DNA from: Streptomyces lydicus
Lineage (GTDB): Bacteria; Actinomycetota; Actinomycetes; Streptomycetales; Streptomycetaceae
Length of the DNA stretch: 64,000 nucleotides
Direction of reading: 5' to 3'
Assembly: GCF_004125265.1 (NCBI RefSeq)
Contig: NZ_RDTE01000003.1
Coordinates: forward strand, 3,596,001 to 3,660,000
The notes beneath the pieces were generated by a model. The model had not been told where the DNA came from. It searched no databases and was given only the letters and a program-made list of their open reading frames with translations. A program made the translations under genes and the position numbers. Numbering within the stretch: the first letter of the stretch is position 1; each line of letters starts with the position of its first letter. Shown one piece after another: positions 25,243-33,625 of the stretch.

Positions 25243-27531
25243 GTGCCCTCGCACGCCCACCCGTCGCCCGACCACCACCCCTCACCGCCGACGCTCCGCG
25301 CCGAAAGCCTTTCCCCGTCGCCCGACCACCGCCCCTCACCGCCAACGCTCCACGCCGAAAGCCCTTCCCCGTCGCCCGACCACCGCCCCTCACCGCCAAC
25401 GCTCCACGCCGAAAGCCCTTCCCCGTCCCCCACCCACACCCCCGACCCCCTCCAGCGCGAAAAGTCCCACCTGGCCGCCTCCCGCGCGGCCCTGCGTGCC
25501 ATGCGCGAGGACGCCGAGGCGCTGAACATCGCCGATGTCACCGCGAACTGGGTCAACGCCGAAGTCCTCCAGGGCGAGATCGACGCCCGGATCAAGGCGC
25601 TCGCCGACCTCTCCCACACCCCGCTCTTCTTCGGCCGCCTCGACTATCTCCACGCCCCCGGCCTCGACCTCGCCGAAGGTGCATCAAGAGGGGCGGCGCA
25701 CAGCGCCTCCGGCGAGGGTGGTGGTGGGCGACGGGAGGGCGAGAACTTCTACATCGGGCGGCGGCACGTCCACGACGCCGACGGCGACCCCATGGTCATC
25801 GACTGGCGCGCGCCCGTCTCCCAGCCGTTCTACCGGGCCTCCAAGAAGGACCCGATGGATCTCAGACTGCGCCGCCGTTTCGGTTACACGGCGGGCGAGT
25901 TGACCGCCTACGAGGACGAACACCTCACCGACCCCGCGGAGGCCGAACGGACCAGCCGGCTCCTCCAGACCGAGATCGAGCGCCCGCGCGTCGGCCCCAT
26001 GCGGGACATCGTCGCCACGATCCAGCCGGAGCAGGACGAGATCGTGCGGGCCGGCATCGGCGGCTCGGTCTGCGTACAGGGCGCGCCGGGCACCGGTAAG
26101 ACGGCGGTCGGCCTGCACCGTGTCGCGTATCTGCTGTACGCGCACCGCGAGCGGCTGGCCCGGGCCGGCACCCTCGTCATCGGCCCGAACCGCTCCTTCC
26201 TCCACTACATCGAGCAGGTGCTGCCGGCCCTCGGCGAGCTGGAGGTCAAGCAGGCCACGGTCGACGACCTGGTCGGCCATGTGGAGGTACGCGGCACGGA
26301 CGAGGCGGCCGCCGCGATGGTCAAGGGCGACGCACGTATGGCCCAGGTGCTGCGGCGGGCGGTCCGCTCGCACATCACCATGCCGCAGGAGCCCTGCGTG
26401 GTCGTCCGCGGCTCCCGCCGCTGGCGCGTACCTGCCTATGAACTCGAAGAGCTCGTAGGGGAGTTGATGGACCGGGACATCCGCTACGGTGCCGCCCGCG
26501 AGGCACTGCCCCAGCGGATCGCGCACGCCGTGCTGGTCCGGATGGAACAGGCGGGCGAGGCCCCGGACGACCGGGTGCAGGACGCGGTGGCCCGTAACCC
26601 CGCCGTGAAAGCCGCGGTCAAGGAGGTCTGGCCGCCGGTCGACCCGGCAAAGCTGGTGCTGCGGCTGCTGGGCGACGCGGAGTTCCTGGCCGAGCAGGCC
26701 GAGGGGATCCTGACGCCCGAGGAGCAGAAGACGATCCTGTGGACCAAACCGGCCCGCAGCGTGAAGAGCGCCAAGTGGTCCTCCGCGGACGCGGTGTTGA
26801 TCGACGAGGCGATGGACCTGGTCGCGCGCACCCACTCCCTGGGCCATGTGGTGCTCGACGAGGCACAGGACCTCTCCCCCATGCAGTACCGCGCGGTCGG
26901 CCGCCGCTGCACGACGGGCTCCGCGACCATCCTCGGCGACATCGCCCAGGGCACCACCCCCTGGGCCACCCACACCTGGGAAGAGGCGCTGGCCCACCTG
27001 GGCAAGCCCGGTTCGGCCGTCGAAGAGCTCACCCAGGGCTTCCGCGTACCGCGCGAGGTCATCGCCTACGCGTCCCGGCTGCTGCCCGCCATCGCCCCCG
27101 ATCTGACGGAGGCGACCTCCATCCGCGAGGCGGCCGGCGACTTCGAGATCCGCCCGGTCGAACCGGCGGACCTGACCGCCGCCACCCTCGCGGCCTGCGA
27201 CGATGCGCTGAAGAAGGAGGGCTCGGTCGGCCTGATCGCCGCGGAGGCCCGCATTCCGGTGCTGCGCACGGCCCTGGAGGCAGCGGGCACGACCTGCCTG
27301 GCCCCCGGCGAGGAGACCTCGGCCGAGGCCCGGCTGACGCTGGTACCCGCCACCCTCGCCAAGGGACTGGAGTACGACTACGTCGTCCTGGAGGAGCCGG
27401 CCGCGATCGTCGACGGCGAACCGGACGAACGCACCGGCCTGCGCCGCCTCTACGTCTGTCTGACCCGGCCGGTGTCCGGGCTGACGGTGATCCACGGCGC
27501 GGCGCTGCCGGAAGCGCTGGCCGGCGCCTGA
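25243..27531 (+). CDS. helR: RNA polymerase recycling ATPase HelR/HelD
   Basis: A 762-residue UvrD-like ATPase of the HelD family. Such proteins push arms into the RNA polymerase channels, release stalled polymerase and, in the HelR subgroup, displace rifamycins. Walker A GAPGTGKTAVGLHR is at about residues 281-294 and the DEAQD box (VVLDEAQDLSP) near 545. A coiled N-terminal arm (EKSHLAASRAALRAMREDAE) starts near residue 70. GTG 25243 follows GGAGG at good spacing. Before the arm is a Pro/Ser-rich tail of three 18-residue repeats. A short Gly/Arg insertion (SASGEGGGGRREG) lies near residue 160. Confidence 0.92.
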   Translation: MPSHAHPSPDHHPSPPTLRAESLSPSPDHRPSPPTLHAESPSPSPDHRPSPPTLHAESPSPSPTHTPDPLQREKSHLAASRAALRAMREDAEALNIADVTANWVNAEVLQGEIDARIKALADLSHTPLFFGRLDYLHAPGLDLAEGASRGAAHSASGEGGGGRREGENFYIGRRHVHDADGDPMVIDWRAPVSQPFYRASKKDPMDLRLRRRFGYTAGELTAYEDEHLTDPAEAERTSRLLQTEIERPRVGPMRDIVATIQPEQDEIVRAGIGGSVCVQGAPGTGKTAVGLHRVAYLLYAHRERLARAGTLVIGPNRSFLHYIEQVLPALGELEVKQATVDDLVGHVEVRGTDEAAAAMVKGDARMAQVLRRAVRSHITMPQEPCVVVRGSRRWRVPAYELEELVGELMDRDIRYGAAREALPQRIAHAVLVRMEQAGEAPDDRVQDAVARNPAVKAAVKEVWPPVDPAKLVLRLLGDAEFLAEQAEGILTPEEQKTILWTKPARSVKSAKWSSADAVLIDEAMDLVARTHSLGHVVLDEAQDLSPMQYRAVGRRCTTGSATILGDIAQGTTPWATHTWEEALAHLGKPGSAVEELTQGFRVPREVIAYASRLLPAIAPDLTEATSIREAAGDFEIRPVEPADLTAATLAACDDALKKEGSVGLIAAEARIPVLRTALEAAGTTCLAPGEETSAEARLTLVPATLAKGLEYDYVVLEEPAAIVDGEPDERTGLRRLYVCLTRPVSGLTVIHGAALPEALAGA
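25264..25425 (+). repeat. Three 54-bp in-frame repeats in helR
   Basis: Three consecutive 54-base units encode SPDH[HR]PSPPTL[RH]AES[LP]SP. Units 2 and 3 are virtually identical at DNA level, indicating recent expansion. The repeats create an unusual disordered, Pro/His-rich N-terminal tail. Confidence 0.95.
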
Positions 27532-27693
27532 GGAGCGGACGGCGGGCGCGCGGGGCCGGCAAGGTCCCTCGGGCCCTCCGGGGAACCTCCCGCGACCTCC
27601 GGGGGCCCTCCCATGACCTCCGGGGGCGGCCCGCCCGCCCGGCGCGCCCCGCCCCCGGGCCCACCGGCCGATGCCCCGGGCCCACCCGCCCGA

Positions 27694-27777
27694 CGCCTCA
27701 GCCCCGCCGCACGACGCCTCAACCTCCCCGCCCGGCGCCTCAACCTCCCCGCCCGGCGTCTCACCCTCCCCGCACGA
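27694..27777. repeat. 21-bp tandem repeat reaching into the cutC 3' end
   Basis: Units of CGCCTCAACCTCCCCGCCCGG begin at 27715 and 27736, with a diverged copy at 27757 that includes the cutC stop and last codons. A further degenerate unit lies before 27715. The rest of 27532-27760 is GC-rich low-complexity DNA. Confidence 0.8.
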
Positions 27778-28483
27778 CCGGCCGGTCCAGCGCCTCCCGC
27801 CACGCCCGTACCGCCGCCGCGTCCACGGGCGCCGACCAGCCGTCGGGCCGCGCCGCGCCCCCGATGTGGAACGCGTCGAGACCGGCCGCGCGCAGCGCCG
27901 GCAGATGGCCGAGCCCGAGTCCGCCGCCGACCAGGATCCGCGGTGCGTACCCGGGCTCGCCCGCTGCCGTACGTGCCTGCTCGGCCAGCAGTGTCCGCAT
28001 GCCCGCGTCGACGCCTTGCGCGGAACCGGCCGTCAGATAGGTGTCGAGCCCGGCGGTGCCGGGCGCCTCCGACAGCTCCTTGCGCAGCGCGTCCCGGTCG
28101 GCGGCCCGGTCGATGGCCCGGTGGAAGGTCCACCGGCAGCCGTCGATCACCTCGGCCAGCGCCGCCACCGCATCGAGATCCGGCTGCCCGTCCGGCGTCA
28201 GAAAGCCGAGGACGAACTCCTCGGCGCCCTCCGCCCGCAGCGCCGCGGCCTCCTCGCACAGCGCCGTCACGTCACCGGCCGCGAAACCGTCGGCGGACCG
28301 CAGCATCACCCGCAGCGGGATGTCGACGGCCGCGCGGATCGCCGCGAACGCCGCGCGGGGCGGGGTGAGCCCGTCGGCGGCCATGTCCGTGACCAGCTCC
28401 AGGCGGTCGGCCCCGCCGGCCTGGGCGGCGACCGCGTCCTGCGGGTCGAGTGCGATCACCTCCAGGAGCGCGCGCTTGCTCAT
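27761..28483 (-). CDS. cutC: CutC family protein
   Basis: A 240-residue TIM-barrel protein of the CutC family, named for copper homeostasis in E. coli, although a direct copper role is disputed. Signature segments are LEVIALDPQDAVAAQAGGADRLEL at the N-terminus (given here only as a landmark), FVLGFLTPDG near residue 92 and WTFHRAID near 117. ATG 28483 is preceded by GGATGAGGT. The end of the gene lies in a 21-base tandem repeat, so the last residues vary easily. Confidence 0.9.
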   Translation of the reverse strand: MSKRALLEVIALDPQDAVAAQAGGADRLELVTDMAADGLTPPRAAFAAIRAAVDIPLRVMLRSADGFAAGDVTALCEEAAALRAEGAEEFVLGFLTPDGQPDLDAVAALAEVIDGCRWTFHRAIDRAADRDALRKELSEAPGTAGLDTYLTAGSAQGVDAGMRTLLAEQARTAAGEPGYAPRILVGGGLGLGHLPALRAAGLDAFHIGGAARPDGWSAPVDAAAVRAWREALDRPVVRGG

Positions 28484-28797
28484 ATGACCTCATCCTTCGC
28501 TGACGACGTGACGGGACATGTCGGGACGGACCGCCCCGACACCCAGGGACAACAGGTCTAGTCCAATATCCCAGACTACGGGCCGCCCGGCAGGCGACGC
28601 ACACCGACGCGCGGCCGAGGCGCCCGCCGACACGCACCCAACCCCCGCCCGCCGACCCGACGACACCCCGACCCGACCGCACCCCGGCCCGAAACACCCC
28701 ATTGACACAGGTTTGAACCACCCCTCGCAGGGGTAACACGCCCTCCGCGTAAGGGCGTTGCACCATCACGCCCCATCCAAGATCAGGGGGAGACCGG
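28484..28797. other. Divergent intergenic region with two leader hairpins
   Basis: Of these 314 bases the last 100 carry a TTGACA (28702-28707) that could be a -35 box, then two adjacent hairpins: ACCCCT/AGGGGT (28720-28734) and ACGCCCT/AGGGCGT (28738-28758). The stems end 39 bases before the next start, so they lie in the promoter or leader of the three-gene operon. No good -10 is visible. Confidence 0.5.
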
Positions 28798-29313
28798 ATG
28801 TCCGAATTAGCGAATGTGTCCGCGGAAATCGCCCCCTATCTCGCCCTGGCGGCGAACAGCATGGGCACCTCCGTGCTCACCGCCGCCCAACAGCGGATCG
28901 CCGAACGCACCGTGACCGCCGGCGAGGGCTTCTTCCGCCGGCTGCTGCGCCGCGACGACGGGACCGACTCCGGCCTCGGCGACGGCGCCGGCCCCGGCCC
29001 CGGCCCCGGCGAGGGAGTTGCCCCGCCGCTCCTCGACACCCGGCGCGCGGACGCCCTCGACGCCCTGCTCGCAGGCCTCGACGACCAGGAACGGCACCTG
29101 CTGTCCGCCGCCCTGACCGCCTGGCTGCGGTCCCCCGCCGACCGCCGCGACGCCCCCCACTTCCTGGAGCACGTCACCCGGCTCGCCCCGGCCGCCGCCG
29201 TGCACACCGTCCACAACACCCCGACCGCGACCGGCCAGGGCTCCATCGCGGCCGTCGAGATCCACGGCGACATCCACATGGGGGGCGGCCCGGCCCCCCG
29301 GAACGGCTCATGA
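28798..29313 (+). CDS. Unknown cytosolic protein with C-terminal VHN-SIAA motif
   Basis: A 171-residue soluble protein with no recognised enzyme domain. Residues 5-52 and 80-130 are two helical segments separated by a Gly/Pro linker (60-78). The C-terminus has the motif VHNTPTATGQGSIAAVEI (138-155) followed by HGDIHMGG. The same motif, without gaps, opens the next protein. Many Streptomyces hypothetical proteins share this layout of helical N-part plus short Gly/Asn/Ala motif (memory, unverified). ATG 28798 follows GGGGGAG. The stop overlaps the next ATG as ATGA, so the two are translationally coupled. An amyloid-type signalling adaptor or effector is a plausible inference. Confidence 0.75.
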   Translation: MSELANVSAEIAPYLALAANSMGTSVLTAAQQRIAERTVTAGEGFFRRLLRRDDGTDSGLGDGAGPGPGPGEGVAPPLLDTRRADALDALLAGLDDQERHLLSAALTAWLRSPADRRDAPHFLEHVTRLAPAAAVHTVHNTPTATGQGSIAAVEIHGDIHMGGGPAPRNGS

Positions 29314-30035
29314 CCCGCCTCGGAGACGGTGGCAGCGTCCACAACAGTCCGACGGCACACGGCGACCACTCCATCGCGGCCAACGACATCAAGAACGTGA
29401 TCGTCAAATGGGTGATGCACCCCAGCGCACGCTGGCTGCCGCTCCTGCTGGCCTGCACCGCCGTGGTCATCGCCGGAAGCACCCAGCCGGGCGGGCCGGC
29501 CGGCCAGTACACCCTCTGGGGCGTGCTCTCCGGGATGGCGCTCCTCACCGGCGCCGCCCGCGTCCTCAACCGGCGCCCCCGCGACGCCCGCGTCGTCGGC
29601 ACGCTGTCCCTGCTCTCCGTCCTGGCGACGGTCGGGGGCTGGCTGGCATTCCAGCACGTCGTCACACACGGCGAGATCGATGTGACCGGGTCCGTCCGTA
29701 TCCGGGGCGCACAGCCGCTGGACGGGGAGACGAACCGGAGCCTCACGCTCCTTCTCGACGCCCCCGCCCTGAAGGAGGCACGTGACGCCCTGCGCCTGAC
29801 GCTGGCCATCAACGACCACGATCCGGCCGGCCCGACCTGCCTCCCGGACTCCGCCACCGTCTCCCTACTCGCCTCGGGCGTCGCGGCCCAGCCGCAGCTG
29901 ATCGGCTCCCACGGCACCGTCGACTTCGCCCTGGGCGCGGGGGTCAGCACCGTACGGATCAACGTCACCCTGCACACCGACCGCGGCTGCCGGATGGACA
30001 TCAGCGCGACGGACGCGGTGCTGCACGACAGGTGA
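29310..30035 (+). CDS. Unknown three-TM protein with N-terminal VHN-SIAA motif
   Basis: A 241-residue membrane protein. The N-terminal tail (1-40), predicted cytosolic, contains VHNSPTAHGDHSIAANDI at 10-27, matching the C-terminal motif of the preceding protein at 13 of 23 positions (10-32). Three membrane helices follow at about 43-58, 68-86 and 95-117. The remainder (120-241) is a beta-rich domain with two cysteines (C177, C227) that would lie outside the membrane. The start overlaps the upstream stop (ATGA) and its own stop overlaps a GTG (GTGA at 30032). No family recognised. A sensor or receptor role is inference from layout. Confidence 0.75.
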   Translation: MTRLGDGGSVHNSPTAHGDHSIAANDIKNVIVKWVMHPSARWLPLLLACTAVVIAGSTQPGGPAGQYTLWGVLSGMALLTGAARVLNRRPRDARVVGTLSLLSVLATVGGWLAFQHVVTHGEIDVTGSVRIRGAQPLDGETNRSLTLLLDAPALKEARDALRLTLAINDHDPAGPTCLPDSATVSLLASGVAAQPQLIGSHGTVDFALGAGVSTVRINVTLHTDRGCRMDISATDAVLHDR

Positions 30036-30097
30036 TCCGGCGGACCGAAGCAGGCCGTGGAAGCACCGACGGCCCACGACACGAACGGGGGATCTTG

Positions 30098-31045
30098 ATG
30101 ACCACTCACGCAGCCACTCACGCACCCGCTCACACACCCACTCACGCACCCGGAGACGCACCCGGAGACGCAATCCGCCACTCCAGCCACAGCCGCACCG
30201 TCCCGCTCGCGGCGCTCCTCACCCTCGCCGCCCTGACCGCCACCGCCTGCGGCGCCTCGGAGCCGCCCTCGCTCTTCGCGCACGGCAGGACATCGGTCGG
30301 CACGAAGAACGACCAGCCGGGCACCGGCGTCGTCCACGTCTACAAGTTCTCCGGTTTCGACATCACCGTCACCCGACAGGTCCTCAAGGCGGTCGGCGCC
30401 GAGCCGGACTTCGGGATCGTGCCGTCGGAGGACCGCAGCACCGTGCTCACCGAGAAGAAGAAAGACCTGGTCGCCGCGACGTTCTCGATCACCGCCGACC
30501 GTATGAAGAAGCTGGACTTCGCCGGACCGTACGCCTCCACCTTCCAGGGCATCATGGTCCGCAAGAACGACAACCGCATCCGCAAACCCGAAGACCTCGT
30601 CGGCAAGCGCGTCTGTGCCTGGCCCGGGACGACCTCCTTCACGACACTGGACAGCCCGGCGTACCAGCGGATACAGCTCTACCAGGCCCCGGACGCCTCC
30701 AGCTGCATCAGGGATCTCAAGGAGACGAAGTTCGCCGACGCGGTCTCCACCGACCAGATGATCCTCTACGGCTTCACCCAGGAGAACCCGGATCTCAAGG
30801 TCGTCCCGGGCCTCACCTACGGCTCCGCCAACCGCTACGGCATCGCCATGGCCAAGGGCCACCGCCAGGACTGCCTGAAGCTGCGGGACGCCCTGCGGGA
30901 CTACGTCACCGACAACACCTGGAACCAGGACTTCTCCACGTCCCTCTGGTCCATCCCCAAGGCCGACCCCAGGTGGGAGACCAACTACAAGCCGAGCGTC
31001 GCGACGATCGACTCCCTCTCGTGCCACGACGAGCCCCAGCCCTGA
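30098..31045 (+). CDS. Orphan amino-acid-type ABC substrate-binding lipoprotein
   Basis: A 315-residue type-2 periplasmic-binding protein like glutamate-binding GluB. The signal helix (about 33-52) ends in the lipobox TATAC. The ligand domain shows FDITVTRQVLKAVG, a DLVAATFSITADRMKKLDFA segment and KPEDLVGKRVCAWPGTT. Extra cysteines in the mature part (VCAW, SSCIRD, QDCLKL, LSCHD) suggest disulfides. ATG 30098 has GGGGGA upstream; alternatively GTG 30032 overlaps the previous stop. A His/Thr/Pro tail of 12-base repeats precedes the signal. No permease or ATPase gene is adjacent, so it may sense rather than transport. Confidence 0.85.
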   Translation: MTTHAATHAPAHTPTHAPGDAPGDAIRHSSHSRTVPLAALLTLAALTATACGASEPPSLFAHGRTSVGTKNDQPGTGVVHVYKFSGFDITVTRQVLKAVGAEPDFGIVPSEDRSTVLTEKKKDLVAATFSITADRMKKLDFAGPYASTFQGIMVRKNDNRIRKPEDLVGKRVCAWPGTTSFTTLDSPAYQRIQLYQAPDASSCIRDLKETKFADAVSTDQMILYGFTQENPDLKVVPGLTYGSANRYGIAMAKGHRQDCLKLRDALRDYVTDNTWNQDFSTSLWSIPKADPRWETNYKPSVATIDSLSCHDEPQP

Positions 31046-31089
31046 CCGGCACTTGCCCTCCGCCCCGGATTCCCGGCGCGCGAGGCACA

Positions 31090-31782
31090 ATGGCGGGCAT
31101 GACCTCCGTGTCCCGTACGGCAGACACCACCGACCCGGCGCAGGAGCTGCGGCAGCGATGGGCCGTGACCGTCGCCAAGGCCCGCGGCACCAAGAACCCC
31201 ACCGCACCCGACCCCGCCCCGTACGCGGACAACCTCCTGTCCCGCTGGAGCGAACCGCAACGCCGCTACCACACCGTCGGCCATCTGACCGCGGTCCTCT
31301 ACCGCATCGACGAACTGGCGCAGCACGCCGACGACTTGGCCACCGTCCAGCTGGCGGCCTGGTTCCACGACGCCGTCTACCGCCCGGACCGCTCCGAGAA
31401 CGAGGAGCGCAGCGCGGCCCTCGCCGAACGCGCCCTGCCCGAGCTGGGCATCGGCCCGGCCCGCACGGCCGAGGTCGCCCGCCTGGTGCGGCTCACCGTC
31501 ACCCATGACCCGGCGCCCGACGACCCCGACGGCGAGGTGCTGTGCGACGCCGACCTCGCCGTGCTCGCCGGCTCCCCCGACGAGTACGCGGCCTACGCCG
31601 CCGCGGTCCGTGCCGAGTACTCCTTCGTGCCCGACCCCGACTTCCTCGCCGGCCGCTCGGCCATCCTGTCCCAACTCCTCGCCCTACCCCGCCTGTTCCG
31701 CACCCCCCGCGGCTACGACCGCTGGGAACACCTCGCCCGCCGCAACCTCATGACGGAGCTGGATCTGCTGCGCGGGACGTAG
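31090..31782 (+). CDS. HD-domain phosphohydrolase-like protein
   Basis: A 230-residue cytosolic protein of the HD superfamily of metal-dependent phosphohydrolases. Metal-binding residues are visible in RRYHTVGHL, AAWFHDAVY and the later Asp of LCDADLAVL. Substrate unknown; the family includes nucleotidases and uncharacterised Streptomyces proteins. ATG 31090 has GAGG 5-6 bases upstream; a second ATG lies at 31099. It follows the binding-lipoprotein gene by 44 bases on the same strand, so read-through from the operon is possible. Confidence 0.85.
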   Translation: MAGMTSVSRTADTTDPAQELRQRWAVTVAKARGTKNPTAPDPAPYADNLLSRWSEPQRRYHTVGHLTAVLYRIDELAQHADDLATVQLAAWFHDAVYRPDRSENEERSAALAERALPELGIGPARTAEVARLVRLTVTHDPAPDDPDGEVLCDADLAVLAGSPDEYAAYAAAVRAEYSFVPDPDFLAGRSAILSQLLALPRLFRTPRGYDRWEHLARRNLMTELDLLRGT

Positions 31783-31961
31783 GGCGGCGGACGGCGGGGC
31801 TCCGTCGTGCGCGCCCCGCTCCGGCCCCGGGCTCACCCGAACGCGCATACGTGTCGGCCGGGCATCGGTCGCCGGGCGTGGTGAGGTAACGCGGGAGGCG
31901 AGAGCCGAGCCGGAACACCGGCCCGCCGCCCGTCTGTTCCTTGCCGAGCTGGGGAGCGTTC

Positions 31962-32981
31962 ATGTACGGCGTGCTCAGATCCGTTGCCATGGCGGCCGGT
32001 GCCGTCTCGGCGCTGCTGGCTCCCTCGATGGCCCCGGCCGGCTCCGGGGCCGTGGCGGCGGTCGCGCCTCATCCCGTACGGGCGGCCGACGACGTACCAG
32101 GCGGCCAAGACGGCACCCTCATCACCCGCCTGCGCACACCCTCCACCGGCACATCGATCGCCTCCCCCGCGCGCGACACCCTCTTCGCCTGCAAAGGAGG
32201 CACCCTCACCCGGCCCGACCGCCCGTGGATCGACGCGCACGGCGTGATCGACGTACTCAAGCGCCCGTTCGTGTCGGGGACCATGCACTGGCACAAGGAC
32301 CTGCGGGTGACGACGACCGCGACCACGAGGCGCTTCCAGGGCAACGGCCTCCCCGGCCATCCCACCGGGCGCTTCCCTGTCCAGAAGGGCACCCCCGCCT
32401 ACCCGTACTACGCGCAGATTCCCGCGCACGGGTACCCCAGCGCCGCCGAGATCCCCATCAAGCCGTGGGACCTCGACGTCACCGTTCCGCGCGATCCGTC
32501 CCCCCAGGCGCAGCCCACCTGCATCGACCAGCTGACGACCGGGATGGCGCTGGCGGGCGGCACCTTCCACCTGGAGGTGGCCACCGACGCGGAGGACCGG
32601 CCGGTCGACCCCAACGCGGCGCTGCCGCTGGACCGCTGCTGGGGCCATCCGTACGACACGCAGTACCACTACCACGGCCCCTCGCAGACCTGCTTCGACA
32701 GCAAGCTTTCGCACGGGTCCGCGAATCCCCGTTCCCCGCACTCACCGCTCGTGGGTTACGCCATCGACGGCTTCGGGGTCTTCGGGCCGCGCGGCGAGGA
32801 CGGAAAGATCGTCACGAACCGGGATCTGGACGTCTGCCACGGTCACACCCACGCGATCATGTGGGACGGCAAGAGGGTCGTCATGTACCACTACCACCTC
32901 AACGGCGAGTATCCATACTCCATCGGATGCTTCCGGGGGACGCCGGTGACGGTGCCCGGGTCGGGGCACGGCTGGCACTAG
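31962..32981 (+). CDS. Secreted YHYH-domain protein
   Basis: A 339-residue exported protein with an N-terminal signal peptide (cleavage near residues 35-45). The YHYH domain is marked by QYHYHGPSQTCF and VMYHYHLNGEYPY, plus His-rich CHGHTHAI, a likely metal site. Conserved cysteines suggest disulfides. Function of the family is unknown. ATG 31962 has GGGGAG 7 bases upstream and is preferred over the TTG at 31941. Confidence 0.88.
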   Translation: MYGVLRSVAMAAGAVSALLAPSMAPAGSGAVAAVAPHPVRAADDVPGGQDGTLITRLRTPSTGTSIASPARDTLFACKGGTLTRPDRPWIDAHGVIDVLKRPFVSGTMHWHKDLRVTTTATTRRFQGNGLPGHPTGRFPVQKGTPAYPYYAQIPAHGYPSAAEIPIKPWDLDVTVPRDPSPQAQPTCIDQLTTGMALAGGTFHLEVATDAEDRPVDPNAALPLDRCWGHPYDTQYHYHGPSQTCFDSKLSHGSANPRSPHSPLVGYAIDGFGVFGPRGEDGKIVTNRDLDVCHGHTHAIMWDGKRVVMYHYHLNGEYPYSIGCFRGTPVTVPGSGHGWH

Positions 32982-33070
32982 TACCGCAGCGGTGTTCCGG
33001 CGAATCCGCGGCCCGGGGTGCGGAACCCCGGACCGCAGGTGACCGTCCGCCGGCTTCAGCCTTCCGGCGT

Positions 33071-33364
33071 GTGTGCCTCTTCGCCGATCTCGTCCGCTGC
33101 GAGACGCGCCTCTACAACGCACTGAACGACCGTCTTCGCGAGCGGCACGGGATCGTCACCTGGCAGTTCGAGTTCCTGCGCTTCCTCCGCGACCGCCCCG
33201 GGTCCCGGGTGGCCGACCTCTCCGCCGAGTTCGCCATCGGGATCGGCGCGACCAGCAAGGGCATCGACCGCCTGGAGAAGAAGGCATGGGTCATACGGCG
33301 GACCAACCTTTCGGAGCTACGCTCCGCGCTCGAACGCGGCCAGATCGGCCTGCCCACAGGCTGA
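33071..33364 (+). pseudogene. Truncated MarR-family regulator remnant
   Basis: The frame encodes a clear MarR core: FADLVRCETRLYNAL, TWQFEFLRFLRD and GIGATSKGIDRLEKKAWVIRR. Family members usually have about 140-160 residues; here the product has at most 97 and stops soon after the wing (LSELRSALERGQIGLPTG). No ATG or ribosome site precedes GTG 33071. Both ends thus look lost, so I call it a decaying gene. A very short functional protein is less likely. Confidence 0.7.
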
Positions 33365-33465
33365 CCGTCATGCGCATCCAAGGCGACTGCCCATCGGCCG
33401 CGTGATCAGCCTTTGCCACGCGCGATCGGCCTCGGAGTGCGCACCCCGAGAAGGCTCGGAAATAT

Positions 33466-33499
33466 GTTGAGGCCCCACCTGTGAGGGTGGGGCCTCAAC
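33466..33499. terminator. 14-bp perfect hairpin terminator
   Basis: Arms 33466-33479 (GTTGAGGCCCCACC) and 33486-33499 pair perfectly around TGTGAG. It lies between the MarR remnant (plus strand) and the small secreted protein gene (minus strand), so it can end transcription from either side. An 18-bp GC palindrome (33546-33563) lies nearer the minus-strand gene. Nothing else is evident in 33365-33625. Confidence 0.8.
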
Positions 33500-33625
33500 G
33501 TGCCGGCGTCACTCCGGCAACACGAACCGGATCATTCCGCGTCCCGTCGCCGCGCGCGGCGACAATACCCCCAATGGATTTTCAGAGGCAATGTCGCACG
33601 GGTGCAGGAAAACCGCTAAAGGCTT

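Noticed and set aside
25264..25425. Possible CRISPR or integrase site from the 54-bp repeats
   Set aside because: Repeats are contiguous, in frame and encode a continuous Pro-rich tail.
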